Shown here: piece after piece, positions 55,606 through 64,000 of the stretch | Numbering within the stretch: position 1 is the stretch's first letter | Layout of the letters: each line of letters opens with the position of its first letter | Assembly: GCF_003046475.1 (NCBI RefSeq) | Contig: NZ_PZZZ01000004.1 | Location: 223,195 to 287,194 of the forward strand | Direction: 5' to 3' | Length of the DNA stretch: 64,000 nucleotides | Source: Mycoplana dimorpha | GTDB taxonomy: Bacteria > Pseudomonadota > Alphaproteobacteria > Rhizobiales > Rhizobiaceae | Made by a program: the position numbers and the translations under genes | Notes under the pieces: generated by a model | What the model was told of the DNA's origin: nothing | Databases searched by the model: none | What the model saw: only the letters and a program-made list of their open reading frames with translations

Positions 55606-55733
55606 CGGTTCTTGTCGCCGCCTGTGCGTTGCGGCATGCAGGACAGGCATACATTGCAGGCCGCGTGCGATCGCCTTCCGGTCTTGCGACCGGTGCGCCC
55701 GCGCCGGCCGATGGCGCCCAGGAGGAAAAGCTG

Positions 55734-56516
55734 GTGGACATCCGCGACTACATCGACGACGTGGCGCGCTCCGTCGCCTTCCTCTCGCGGATCCGCGTGC
55801 CGCAGCGGCATTTCGCCGGCCACGACGGGCGTCTCAGCCGCACCGTCCGCGCCTTTCCGGTCGCCGGCGTCCTGATCGCGCTTCCCGCCGCAGCCTTGCT
55901 GGCCATCTTTAAGGCGCTGGGCGTTTCCACGCTGTTTTCGGCTTTCATCGTATTGGCCGTCCAGACGCTCCTGACCGGAGCGCTCCATGAGGACGGCCTC
56001 GCCGACACCGCCGACGGTCTCGGCGGCGGACGCGACCGCGATAGCATGCTGGCGATCATGAAGGACAGCCGCAGCGGCTCCTACGGGGTCGTCGCCCTGG
56101 TTCTCTCCTTCGGGATCCGGTCGGCGGCGCTGGCCGCCATCCTTCCGCTGCTCACCCCCGTCACCGCGGCATTGATGCTGCTCGCCGTCGCCGCGGCCAG
56201 CCGGACGGCGATGGTCTGGCACTGGTCGATGCTGCCGCCCGCCCGCGCCGACGGCGTGGCCGCGTCGGCCGGCGCGCCGGATGGCGAGGCGACGCGCACC
56301 GCCCTGCTGTCGGGGGCGGCGATCGCGGCGCTGCTGCTCTTGCCGGACGCGCCGCTTTTGGCCGTCGCCTCGGTCGCTCTTGCCGTCGCTGCCGCCGTTT
56401 TCGCGTTCACCGATGTCGTGCGCGACAAGCTCGGCGGCCACACGGGCGACACGATCGGCGCAAGCGAACAGTTCGCCGAGATCGCCGCGCTTGCCGCCCT
56501 TGCACTGGCGCTCTGA
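55734..56516 (+). CDS. cobS: Adenosylcobinamide-GDP ribazoletransferase (cobalamin synthase)
   Basis: A 260-residue polytopic membrane enzyme joining adenosylcobinamide-GDP to alpha-ribazole, the last main step of B12 assembly (CobV in Pseudomonas naming). The acidic signature HEDGLADTADGLGGGRDRD near residue 83 and MKDSRSGSYGVVAL near 108 are typical; several hydrophobic helices follow. The start is GTG 55734 with AGGAGG 8 nt upstream; the frame is open further but without conserved sequence. Confidence 0.95.
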   Translation: MDIRDYIDDVARSVAFLSRIRVPQRHFAGHDGRLSRTVRAFPVAGVLIALPAAALLAIFKALGVSTLFSAFIVLAVQTLLTGALHEDGLADTADGLGGGRDRDSMLAIMKDSRSGSYGVVALVLSFGIRSAALAAILPLLTPVTAALMLLAVAAASRTAMVWHWSMLPPARADGVAASAGAPDGEATRTALLSGAAIAALLLLPDAPLLAVASVALAVAAAVFAFTDVVRDKLGGHTGDTIGASEQFAEIAALAALALAL

Positions 56517-56629
56517 CCCGCCGATATAAATCAATGCGTGTCTCGCCTGGCGGGAGACATGCCAGAAGGACCTGAGCGGCGAGCCGACCGGTGGGAGCGC
56601 AACCGGTCCAGGAAAGATTTGGAGACCCG

Positions 56630-56851
56630 ATGGAATCGCCCTGCATCCTCGTCTGCTCGATCGACGACGTCACCGGCTACTGCTTCGGCTGCGGCCGCAC
56701 CCGCGACGAGATCGGCGCCTGGACGCTGTACAGCGCCGGCGAACGCCGCGCCATCATGGCCGACCTGCCGGCGCGGCTCGCCACGGTCGAACGCAAGCCG
56801 CGCCGCGAGACCCGGCGCGCGCGCATGGCCCGGGAGCGCGACGAGATATGA
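56630..56851 (+). CDS. DUF1289 domain protein
   Basis: A 73-residue protein with the cysteine pattern SPCILVC...GYCFGCGRTRDEI of DUF1289, then EIGAWTLYSAGERRAI and a basic tail. The four cysteines probably bind zinc or an Fe-S cluster. GGAG lies 5 nt before ATG 56630. Its stop overlaps the following protease start (ATGA), so the two are translationally coupled. Confidence 0.9.
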   Translation: MESPCILVCSIDDVTGYCFGCGRTRDEIGAWTLYSAGERRAIMADLPARLATVERKPRRETRRARMARERDEI

Positions 56852-57546
56852 GGTTCTGGATCCTCATCGCCATTGTCGGTTTCGGCCTGGCGATGCTCCT
56901 GTGGAACCATCAGACAGGCCGCACCTTCGGGCTGCCGAACGACGATTTCGGCCATTTCGTCCAGCTCGCCGCCATCGGCGCGTTGATTGCGACCGGCCTG
57001 CTCGCCAGCCGCCGGCGCCTGGGCGAGACGCTGCGCAATGCCGCGCTGTGGCTGCTGATCGCGCTGCTGTTCGTCGCCGGCTACGTCTATCGCGACGACC
57101 TCACCTCGATCGCCGACCGGATGACCGCAGGCCTCGTTCCCGGCCGCGCGGTGCTGACGACCGACTCGTCCGGCGCGCAGATCCTCGTGCTGCACAAAAT
57201 GGGCAACGGCCATTTCCAGGTGAAGGCCGAGATCGACGGACGGCACGTCAGCATGCTCGTGGATACCGGCGCAAGCTCGGTGGTGCTCTCCTATGCCGAT
57301 GCCGAAAGGCTGGGCCTCGAACCGGAGACGCTGGATTTCAACATGATGGTGTCGACGGCGAACGGCGTGAGCGTCGCCGCGCCGGTTCGGCTGGACAGCC
57401 TCGCGGTCGGCCCGATCGAACGCCGCCACGTCCGCGCCATGGTCGCCGGCCCCGGCAAGCTCGACCAGAGCCTGCTCGGCATGAACTTTCTCGGCAGCCT
57501 CGGCTCCGTCGAGATCCGCGGCGACGAGCTTCGCCTGCGCGACTGA
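56848..57546 (+). CDS. Membrane-anchored retropepsin-like aspartic protease (TIGR02281 type)
   Basis: A 232-residue protein. Three hydrophobic segments lie in the first 80 residues. The C-terminal 120 residues are a single retropepsin-like domain with active-site MLVDTGASSVVLS near residue 135 and the later LGMNFLGSLGSVEI. Single-domain enzymes of this clan work as dimers. It is coupled to the DUF1289 gene and follows cobS, an arrangement often seen in rhizobia. Confidence 0.9.
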   Translation: MRFWILIAIVGFGLAMLLWNHQTGRTFGLPNDDFGHFVQLAAIGALIATGLLASRRRLGETLRNAALWLLIALLFVAGYVYRDDLTSIADRMTAGLVPGRAVLTTDSSGAQILVLHKMGNGHFQVKAEIDGRHVSMLVDTGASSVVLSYADAERLGLEPETLDFNMMVSTANGVSVAAPVRLDSLAVGPIERRHVRAMVAGPGKLDQSLLGMNFLGSLGSVEIRGDELRLRD

Positions 57547-57559
57547 CCCAGCCTCGCCC

Positions 57560-58317
57560 TCAGTTCTTCAGCTTGTAGCCGGTCCGGAAGATCCAGGCGG
57601 TGATCGACAGGCAGGCTGCGAGGAAGCCGGCCACGATCGCCAGGCTCAGGATCGGATTGACGTCGGCGATCTCGAAGAAGCTCCAGCGGAACCCGGAGAC
57701 GAGGTAGAGCACCGGGTTGAAGTGGCTCACCGTCTGCCAGAACGGCGGCAGCATGTCGATCGAGTAGAAGCTGCCGCCGAGAAACACCAGCGGCGGGATC
57801 ACCAGCATCGGGATCAGGTTCAGCTGCTCGAAGTCCTTGGCCCAGATGCCGATCATGAAGCCGAACAGGCTGAAGCTCACCGCCGTCAGAACGAAGAACA
57901 GCACCATCATCAAGGGATGGGCAATGCTGATGTCGACGAACAGCGAGGCGGTCGCAAGGATGATCGTGCCGACGATCAGCCCCTTGGTCGCCGCCGCGCC
58001 GACATAGCCGATCAGGATCTCCACCGTCGAGATCGGCGCCGAGAGGATCTCGTAGATCGTGCCGGTGAATTTCGGGAAATAGATGCCGAACGAGCCGTTG
58101 CCGATGCACTGGTTCAACAGCGTCAGCATGATCAGGCCCGGCGCGATGAAGGCGCCGTAGGGCACTCCGCCCACCTCCTGCACGCGCGAGCCGATCGCCG
58201 CCCCGAAGACGATGAAGTAGAGCGAGGTGGACACGACCGGCGAGACGACGCTCTGCAGCAGGGTGCGGCGGGTGCGCGCCATCTCGAACTTGTAGATCGC
58301 CTTGATCGCCTCGAAGT

Positions 58318-58321
<4 letters not shown>
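57560..58321 (-). CDS. ABC-2 type transporter permease (YadH-like)
   Basis: A 253-residue integral membrane subunit with six helices. The N-terminal [20 protein letters not shown] and [15 protein letters not shown]...[18 protein letters not shown] are typical of the YadH/NodJ group. Its start overlaps the upstream ATPase gene by 4 nt, so the two form one exporter unit. Substrate (drug, polysaccharide or lipid) unknown. It converges with the protease gene (13 bp). Confidence 0.93.
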
Positions 58322-59244
<923 letters not shown>

Positions 59245-59333
59245 GAAACGGTCCATGCGATGAACGGAGGCAGGACCAGCTATATGGACCTAAGGACCGG
59301 CCCTGTCATCCCGTCCGGTGTGAAAACCTGAGT

Positions 59334-60155
59334 TCAGCCGTAGATGCTGTAGAGAAAGCGCGCCCCCACCAGCAGCAGGAAGACGCCGAAGCCGATCTCC
59401 AGTTGGCGCCTGCTCAGCGCATGCGCCAGCTTCACGCCATACGGCGTGACGGCGAGCGCGATCGGGATGATCAGCGCCACGGCGATCCAGTTGACGAAGC
59501 CGGTCGACAGCGGCGGCAGCCCCGGCGCACCCCAACCGGCCCAGATATAGCCGAACAGGCCCGGAATCGAGATCAGCACGCCCACGCCGGACGACGTCGC
59601 CACCGCCTGGTGGATCGGCCGGCCATACATGGTCATGAAGGTGTTGTTCAGCACCCCGCCGCCGATTCCCATCAGCCCGGACAGCGTGCCGATGACGACG
59701 CCGGCGATCCATCGCCACGGATTGGGCGGCAGGTCCCGCCCGAGCCGCCAGTGCGGCTGGTCGAGCAGCATGCGCAGCGCCACGGCAAAGGCGATGGCGA
59801 CGAAGATCAGCCGCAGCCCCTGGCTCGAGATCAGCGCGGCGATCACCGCGGCAAGGATCGCACCGAGCGGCAGTGCCACGATCCAGCCCTTCAGGAGCTC
59901 CAGGTCGACCACGCCGAGCTTGCGGTGGCCGGTGAACGAGCGCAGCGACGTCGGCACGATGATGGCGATCGAGGTTCCGATCGACAGGTGCATGCGCACC
60001 GCCTCCGGCACGTCGAGATAGCCGAATACCTGGTAGAACACCGGTACCAGGATCGCCCCGCCACCAATGCCGAAGATGCCGGCGAGCAGGCCCGAGACGA
60101 CACCCGCCGCGGCAAGCGCAAGGGCGAACACGATGAGGTCGGTGACGGGGGGCAT
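59334..60155 (-). CDS. TauE/SafE family sulfite/anion exporter
   Basis: A 273-residue carrier with eight or nine helices in two TauE halves. Each half starts with a Gly-rich block: LAGIFGIGGGAILVPVF near residue 22 and LSGLMGIGGGVLNNTFM near 160. Family members move sulfite, sulfoacetate or other organosulfonates; the substrate is not given by context. GGAG lies 5 nt before ATG 60155. The upstream region holds the candidate sRNA on the other strand. Confidence 0.92.
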   Translation of the reverse strand: MPPVTDLIVFALALAAAGVVSGLLAGIFGIGGGAILVPVFYQVFGYLDVPEAVRMHLSIGTSIAIIVPTSLRSFTGHRKLGVVDLELLKGWIVALPLGAILAAVIAALISSQGLRLIFVAIAFAVALRMLLDQPHWRLGRDLPPNPWRWIAGVVIGTLSGLMGIGGGVLNNTFMTMYGRPIHQAVATSSGVGVLISIPGLFGYIWAGWGAPGLPPLSTGFVNWIAVALIIPIALAVTPYGVKLAHALSRRQLEIGFGVFLLLVGARFLYSIYG

Positions 60156-60249
60156 GGCGGCTCCAGACAGGGGGCGAGGACTCGCAAGGAGTCGAACAGG
60201 TTCGCAACTGTCATCAAACGCGAAGAATTTCAATCATTGTCTCGATCGA

Positions 60250-60415
60250 GGTGCACAGGCGTGGCACGATCATCGCCTGTGCGCTTCCACTCGCAATGAC
60301 TGCGAAAACCGCCTGCGTTTCCCTGTACGCGCCGCGGACCGGATGGATGAACCGTCCGCAAGATCGACCGCTTCGGTCGTTCCCCTTCGGCCAGTCTTCG
60401 CGCTGGCCCTTTTTC
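60250..60415 (+). ncRNA. Candidate small RNA with four hairpins and a terminator
   Basis: On the plus strand four stems follow in a row: GCACAGGCG/CGCCTGTGC (60253-60282, 12-nt loop), GCGGAC/GTCCGC (60334-60359), CGACCG/CGGTCG with a CTT loop (60365-60379) and GGCCAG/CTGGCC (60389-60408), the last followed by CTTTTT. No plus-strand gene precedes it for this terminator to serve. The 5' end and promoter are not determined; the region could instead be the untranslated leader of the minus-strand TauE gene. No match to a named RNA family is claimed. Confidence 0.5.
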
Positions 60416-60427
60416 ATGCCGGCGTGG

Positions 60428-61627
60428 CTAGAGGCTGCAGTGCCGGTAGCCCGACTTCCGCATCCGCAGGTCGAAATGGAAATGGTCCGTGTGGAATCGG
60501 TCGCTGCCGGGACCGAGCACGGTGGTGAAGTACTTGCAGCTGTCGGTGCGCACCGCCTTCAGCAGCCCCTTTTCGCGGAAGGCGAAGAAACCCTTCCTTC
60601 GGACCAGGATCTCCTTGCCGCTGTTGAGCACGATCTTGCCGACGTCGATCGCGTTGCCCCTTGCATGTTCCGACATCGCCGCGCCGCGCTGCGAGTTCAT
60701 GGTCCGGCAGGAATAGGAGGACATCTGGTGGATCGAGCGGACGCCGGAGAGGTAGCGAAGCCGCGCCGAGGGCGCGAGCTCGTTCTTCACCCACTTCGCG
60801 AAGGCCTCGGTGATCTGGCAGTTGACCCGCGCCGCCGGCTTGATCTGGATGCCGCCGGAAAGGGCCTGCAGCTCGATCGGATAGGCGATGCCGCAGGACC
60901 GCCCGCTCGAGAACGCCGGGACGTCGCGATAGGTCACCCCGAGCCGCTGCAGCCGCTGCCGGCAGGCCTTTTCCGCGGCCGGCATGCCGCCGTGCGATTC
61001 CGGCACCGCCATCGGATCGGTGAAGCGCGGGATGAAGGCGACCTGCTGATCCTGCCCAGCCGGCTTGGACCCGGACGCTGGCGCCCGCAGGCCGATCTCG
61101 CCGCCCGCCTGGCTCATCGGCACCGGCAACGGCTGACCGAGCTGCCGGGGTGTATCCGTGCCGATCCCGTCGACCATCACCTGCGTGGCGTTGCCCTCGG
61201 CGATCTCTTCCGCCTGGGCCTCGGCCAGACCCTGGATCGGTTGCTGCCCCGATCCGTGGGCCGCCCCCACGCCGAGCCCCGCATCCATGTTCACGCCATC
61301 GTCGGGGATCTGCAGGGTGCCGCCCGCCATCGACGCCCGCGCCGCACCATTCGCGCCAAGCGCCGCGTCGCTGTCGATAATCGGCAGCTGCCTGGACGTG
61401 CCCGGCACGACCGCATAACCGTCGCCCGCCGATGTTACCGGCATGGTCTCGGTCGGATAGGCAGCCGCCCCCTCGGCGCCGATCGCACGGGCGGGCGTGA
61501 TCGCATTCACGGTATTGTCGCCATCGATGCCGACCGGCGGCGTCAGATCGCCCGAGCAGCCGGCGACAAACACGGCCGCCAGCAGCGCGCGCGGCATTCG
61601 CCGGGAGAAAAAGCACGCAGTACCCAT
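60428..61627 (-). CDS. Extensin-like (LAS-type) envelope lipoprotein
   Basis: A 399-residue predicted lipoprotein: signal peptide with lipobox FVAGC near residue 25, a 190-residue unstructured Gly/Ala/Pro linker, and a C-terminal extensin-like domain (about 225-399) with conserved cysteines. Inside it SEHARGNAIDVG near 325 and TDHFHFDLR near 383 reproduce the SxHxxGxAxD...HxH zinc pattern of VanY/MepA peptidases. Role in peptidoglycan cleavage is therefore plausible though the family is named after plant extensins. ATG 61627 has GGGAG 5 nt upstream. Confidence 0.87.
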   Translation of the reverse strand: MGTACFFSRRMPRALLAAVFVAGCSGDLTPPVGIDGDNTVNAITPARAIGAEGAAAYPTETMPVTSAGDGYAVVPGTSRQLPIIDSDAALGANGAARASMAGGTLQIPDDGVNMDAGLGVGAAHGSGQQPIQGLAEAQAEEIAEGNATQVMVDGIGTDTPRQLGQPLPVPMSQAGGEIGLRAPASGSKPAGQDQQVAFIPRFTDPMAVPESHGGMPAAEKACRQRLQRLGVTYRDVPAFSSGRSCGIAYPIELQALSGGIQIKPAARVNCQITEAFAKWVKNELAPSARLRYLSGVRSIHQMSSYSCRTMNSQRGAAMSEHARGNAIDVGKIVLNSGKEILVRRKGFFAFREKGLLKAVRTDSCKYFTTVLGPGSDRFHTDHFHFDLRMRKSGYRHCSL

Positions 61628-61924
61628 CATGTCTCCCGTAACGAATGCCGCCTCTTGCCCGGAAAGGTCCGCCGTTCTGCCGCCCATCGTGCAGACGCCT
61701 GTGTCCGCAATCGGGTGAAAATTGCCGCACGAGCCGCGGATCGGCTTACGCCCTGTGGCACCGGCAAATTTTAGGCCGACAGGGTAAACGAAGTGTTTCG
61801 CGCCGCCCCGCCGCAATCGGCAGTCAGCCTTAGCGCGTGACGGAAAGTTCCTCGCCGCTGGCCGCGGCTGCCCTTCCTCTGCCGCCGAGAGTCGGCTACA
61901 CGGTTTCCTTCAACGGGAGTTCGA

Positions 61925-62314
61925 ATGATGGCAGATACCGACGGCCCGCAGGGCCAGTTGACCCTCCGCACGCTCGCCATGCCCGGCGACGCCAACGCGG
62001 CCGGCGACATCTTCGGCGGCTGGGTGATGTCGCAGATGGACCTTGCCGCCGGCATCCGCGCCGCCGAGCGGGCGCGCGGCCGCGTCGTCACCCGCGCGGT
62101 GAAGGAGATGGCCTTCGAACTGCCGGTGCGGATCGGCGACACGATCAACGTCTACACCGAACTGACCGGCGTCGGCCGCAGCTCGATCACGCTTTTGGTC
62201 GAGGCCTGGGCCCGGCGCTACCTGACCGGCGAGCTCGACAAGGTGGCGGCAGCCACGTTCATCATGGTCGCGCTCGACCACGACGGCCACCCGACCGCCG
62301 TGCCGGCCGAGTAG
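61925..62314 (+). CDS. Acyl-CoA thioesterase, YciA-like hotdog fold
   Basis: A 129-residue thioesterase. The hotdog signature GDANAAGDIFGGWVMSQMD is at residue 20 (the Asp is the likely catalytic residue), then AVKEMAFELPVRIGD. YciA-type enzymes hydrolyse short to long acyl-CoAs. Tandem ATGs at 61925 and 61928 follow GGGAG at 5 or 8 nt. It is convergent with the DUF1501 gene (45 bp). Confidence 0.93.
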   Translation: MMADTDGPQGQLTLRTLAMPGDANAAGDIFGGWVMSQMDLAAGIRAAERARGRVVTRAVKEMAFELPVRIGDTINVYTELTGVGRSSITLLVEAWARRYLTGELDKVAAATFIMVALDHDGHPTAVPAE

Positions 62315-62359
62315 CGCAAGCCACGACCTCGGCAAGCGGCACCGGACGAACCGCACCGT

Positions 62360-63529
62360 TCAACCGCGCAAAAAGCTCGCGGACCTGTCGAGCGCCAGCC
62401 CCGGGAAGATATCCCTACCGAGGTCGCGCGCCGCAATGGCGAACTGCTGGTAGAGCATCGCCGCCGCCAGCTGGCGCAGGTCCGTGGTCGGCGCAAGGTC
62501 GCGCCCGTCCAGCAGGCTGCCCTCGGCAAGCCCCGGCCAGGCCCCGTGCACCTTGCCGCCGGCGACCGCCCCGCCGGCGATGACCGCAACCCCGCCCGTC
62601 CCGTGGTCGGTGCCGCCCGAGCCGTTTTCCTGCGCGGTGCGGCCAAACTCGGTGATCGCCAGGATCGCCGTCCGGCGCCACGCCTCCGGGGCAAGGAGGG
62701 CTTTCAGGGTGAGGATCGCCGCGCAGAGATCGGCCACCGGCCGTTCGAACGTCTTGTCCTGGCCGATATGCGTGTCCCAGCCGGTGATGGAGAAACTGGC
62801 GATGCGATATTCGCCGTTGAGCATTCCGGCGGCGAGCCTCGCCACGTCGGCCACCCCCGCGCCCCGTTTCTCGCCCTTGAAGATGCCGTCGGAGAACAGG
62901 TCGGTCTCCATCGCCTCGCTCAGGGCTGCGGCGAACAGCGGGTCGTGGCGATAGAGCCGGACGAAGGCGGCCTGCTCGTCCTCCGCCAGTTGCAGGTCGG
63001 CGCGGGTCGTCCAGACGTCGACGGGATTGGGGCCCGACAGGATCAGTTCGGAGGTGGTGTTGACGTCGATCGCTTTCCGCCCGGCGCTGCGGGGGATGGC
63101 GGCGATCGCCCGGTTCAGCCAGCCGGTCCGCTCTTCCTGCACCGCCGCGCCGCCGCTTTCGAGCATGTCCTGCCCGTCGAAATGGCTCCGGCCCGAGCGA
63201 TAGGGTGTGGAGACGGCATGGACGAAACCGAGTTCGCCCGACCGCCACAGCGGCATCAGCGCCTGCGCGGACGGATGCAGGCCGAAGAAGCCGTCGAGAT
63301 CGACCAGCCCCTGTTCCGCCGAGAGCGCCAGCTTCGGCCGCAGGGCGCGCAGGGCCGGATCGCCGTGCGGCTGCACCAGCGCCAGCCCGTCCATCGCGCC
63401 GCGCAGCACGATCGTCACCAGCCTCCTGTCGCCCGGCAGCGCCGCAAAGCTGACCGGCGTCACCAGCGGCGCTGCGGCCACGCAGCAGGCGCCGGCAAGC
63501 AGGGTACGGCGGCTGAATTCGGTCGTCAT
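62360..63529 (-). CDS. DUF1501 family protein with Tat signal
   Basis: A 389-residue exported protein. The twin-arginine start MTTEFSRRTLLAGAC marks Tat export in folded form. The body has the DUF1501 / alkaline-phosphatase-like pattern: VTIVLRGAMDGLALVQP near 40, STPYRSGRSHFDGQDMLE near 115, ITGWDTHIG near 255, and ITEFGRTAQENGSGGTDHG near 310, which carry likely metal ligands (Asp, His). Its enzymatic activity is unknown. GGAGA lies upstream of ATG 63529. A DUF1800 gene precedes it, the usual partner. Confidence 0.9.
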   Translation of the reverse strand: MTTEFSRRTLLAGACCVAAAPLVTPVSFAALPGDRRLVTIVLRGAMDGLALVQPHGDPALRALRPKLALSAEQGLVDLDGFFGLHPSAQALMPLWRSGELGFVHAVSTPYRSGRSHFDGQDMLESGGAAVQEERTGWLNRAIAAIPRSAGRKAIDVNTTSELILSGPNPVDVWTTRADLQLAEDEQAAFVRLYRHDPLFAAALSEAMETDLFSDGIFKGEKRGAGVADVARLAAGMLNGEYRIASFSITGWDTHIGQDKTFERPVADLCAAILTLKALLAPEAWRRTAILAITEFGRTAQENGSGGTDHGTGGVAVIAGGAVAGGKVHGAWPGLAEGSLLDGRDLAPTTDLRQLAAAMLYQQFAIAARDLGRDIFPGLALDRSASFLRG

Positions 63530-63683
63530 CGTCTCCTCTCCCCCGGCGCGCGAGCCCTGAATCTCCGGAACGCGCCCCGGTTCGCCTACGCACCGGGCGC
63601 CCGGCCGAGCCCCGCCGCTTCCGCTCGGCACCTCGTTCAGCACCTGTCAGCACCCCGGGCCAGCACCCGGGCAGCAGGTCGGC

Positions 63684-64000
63684 CTAGCGCCGGTTGAACT
63701 CCGGCGAGCCCAGCAGCAGCGCAAGCCCCGCCTGCCGGCTCGGCGCCCGTGTCACCACCTCGATCGTGTCGTCGCGGGCCGCATCGGCCAGCACGGTCCC
63801 GAGCAGTGCACGCGGGTCCTGGTCACCGCCGAAGCGCGCCACCAGCCGATGGCTCCAGCCGATCCGCTGCGTCAGCTGGCTGGCGGTGATCCAGGCCGAC
63901 AGGCCTTCGTCCCAGCCGGCCGGGCTCGGCGGCCGCCACAGCGGTTGCCCGAGCGCCTGCAGGGCGGCGACCGAAAACGGGTTGGCCCGGATCGGCACGC
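63684..64000 (-). CDS. DUF1800 family protein, C-terminal part (cut by window end)
   Basis: About 105 C-terminal residues of a protein whose start lies beyond the window. The end QAGLALLLGSPEFNRR is the classical DUF1800 finish, and QALGQPLWRPPSPAGW precedes it. DUF1800 and DUF1501 genes are commonly adjacent and co-transcribed. The gap to the DUF1501 start is 154 bp without an obvious terminator. Confidence 0.8.
   Translation of the reverse strand, partial: VPIRANPFSVAALQALGQPLWRPPSPAGWDEGLSAWITASQLTQRIGWSHRLVARFGGDQDPRALLGTVLADAARDDTIEVVTRAPSRQAGLALLLGSPEFNRR

Noticed and set aside
55517-55733. Cobalamin riboswitch before cobS or cobT
   Set aside because: No B12-box or the expected multi-stem layout could be found on either strand of the gap; only a short palindrome is present.

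Overview
The window is a contiguous stretch of high-GC chromosome from an alphaproteobacterium, most likely of the order Hyphomicrobiales (Rhizobiales). This rests on protein style and gene neighbourhoods: sfsA-map-radC; gor, a DUF2059 protein and rpiA beside a divergent gph; hom next to an AlaC-like aminotransferase; cobT/cobS followed by a DUF1289 protein and a periplasmic retropepsin-like protease; an Usg protein; and a DivJ/PleC-type kinase. Genus and species cannot be fixed from the sequence alone. Coding density is high, and I see no phage, insertion sequence, CRISPR array or rRNA operon.

Layout. 1-3.6 kb: four tRNA-Glu genes (three identical TTC, one CTC), each with its own promoter (the first promoter is cut by the window edge), interleaved with a TRIC channel, an M20 amidohydrolase and an ATC-hydrolase family protein. 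3.6-8.6 kb: recJ, hom, an aminotransferase and a small lipoprotein, all on the minus strand. 8.7-15 kb: phaC, then sfsA-map-radC, then the transhydrogenase sthA. 15-24.7 kb: class II DAHP synthase, gor, DUF2059, rpiA, gph, an L,D-transpeptidase and fumC. 24.8-32.6 kb: diguanylate cyclase, DUF971, moaA, OsmC, a class III adenylate cyclase with TPRs, and a chemoreceptor. 33-37.4 kb: EamA exporter, mobA-mobB, pentapeptide protein, MFS carrier. 37.5-43.2 kb: a repeat-rich OmpA-like protein, a polar amino acid ABC uptake cassette and usg. 43.2-54.3 kb: mostly poorly characterised membrane proteins, a methyltransferase, a 3-hydroxyisobutyrate-type dehydrogenase, an Lrp regulator, a UDG, a thermonuclease, a DivJ/PleC-like kinase and dgkA. 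54.5-64 kb: divergent cobT and cobS, DUF1289-protease, a YadGH-like ABC pair, TauE/SafE, a candidate small RNA, an extensin-like lipoprotein, a thioesterase, and a DUF1501/DUF1800 pair cut by the window edge.

How the genes fit together. Most are housekeeping: aspartate-family and aromatic amino acid synthesis, redox (gor, sthA), DNA repair, molybdenum cofactor (moaA, mobA, mobB), the lower B12 pathway (cobT, cobS) and envelope remodelling (L,D-transpeptidase, extensin-like protein, OmpA-like protein, dgkA). Signalling is well represented: GGDEF, cyclase, chemoreceptor and histidine kinase.

The least explained parts are: a structured intergenic stretch ending in a canonical terminator (60.25-60.41 kb), which looks like an unannotated small RNA; two orphan membrane proteins (44.97-46.5 and 52.7-53.8 kb) with soluble domains of unknown role; a 99-bp exact repeat of tRNA plus promoter bracketing two metabolic/transport genes; and a long nested repeat in the OmpA-like gene. 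No clear new multi-gene defence or biosynthetic system was found.
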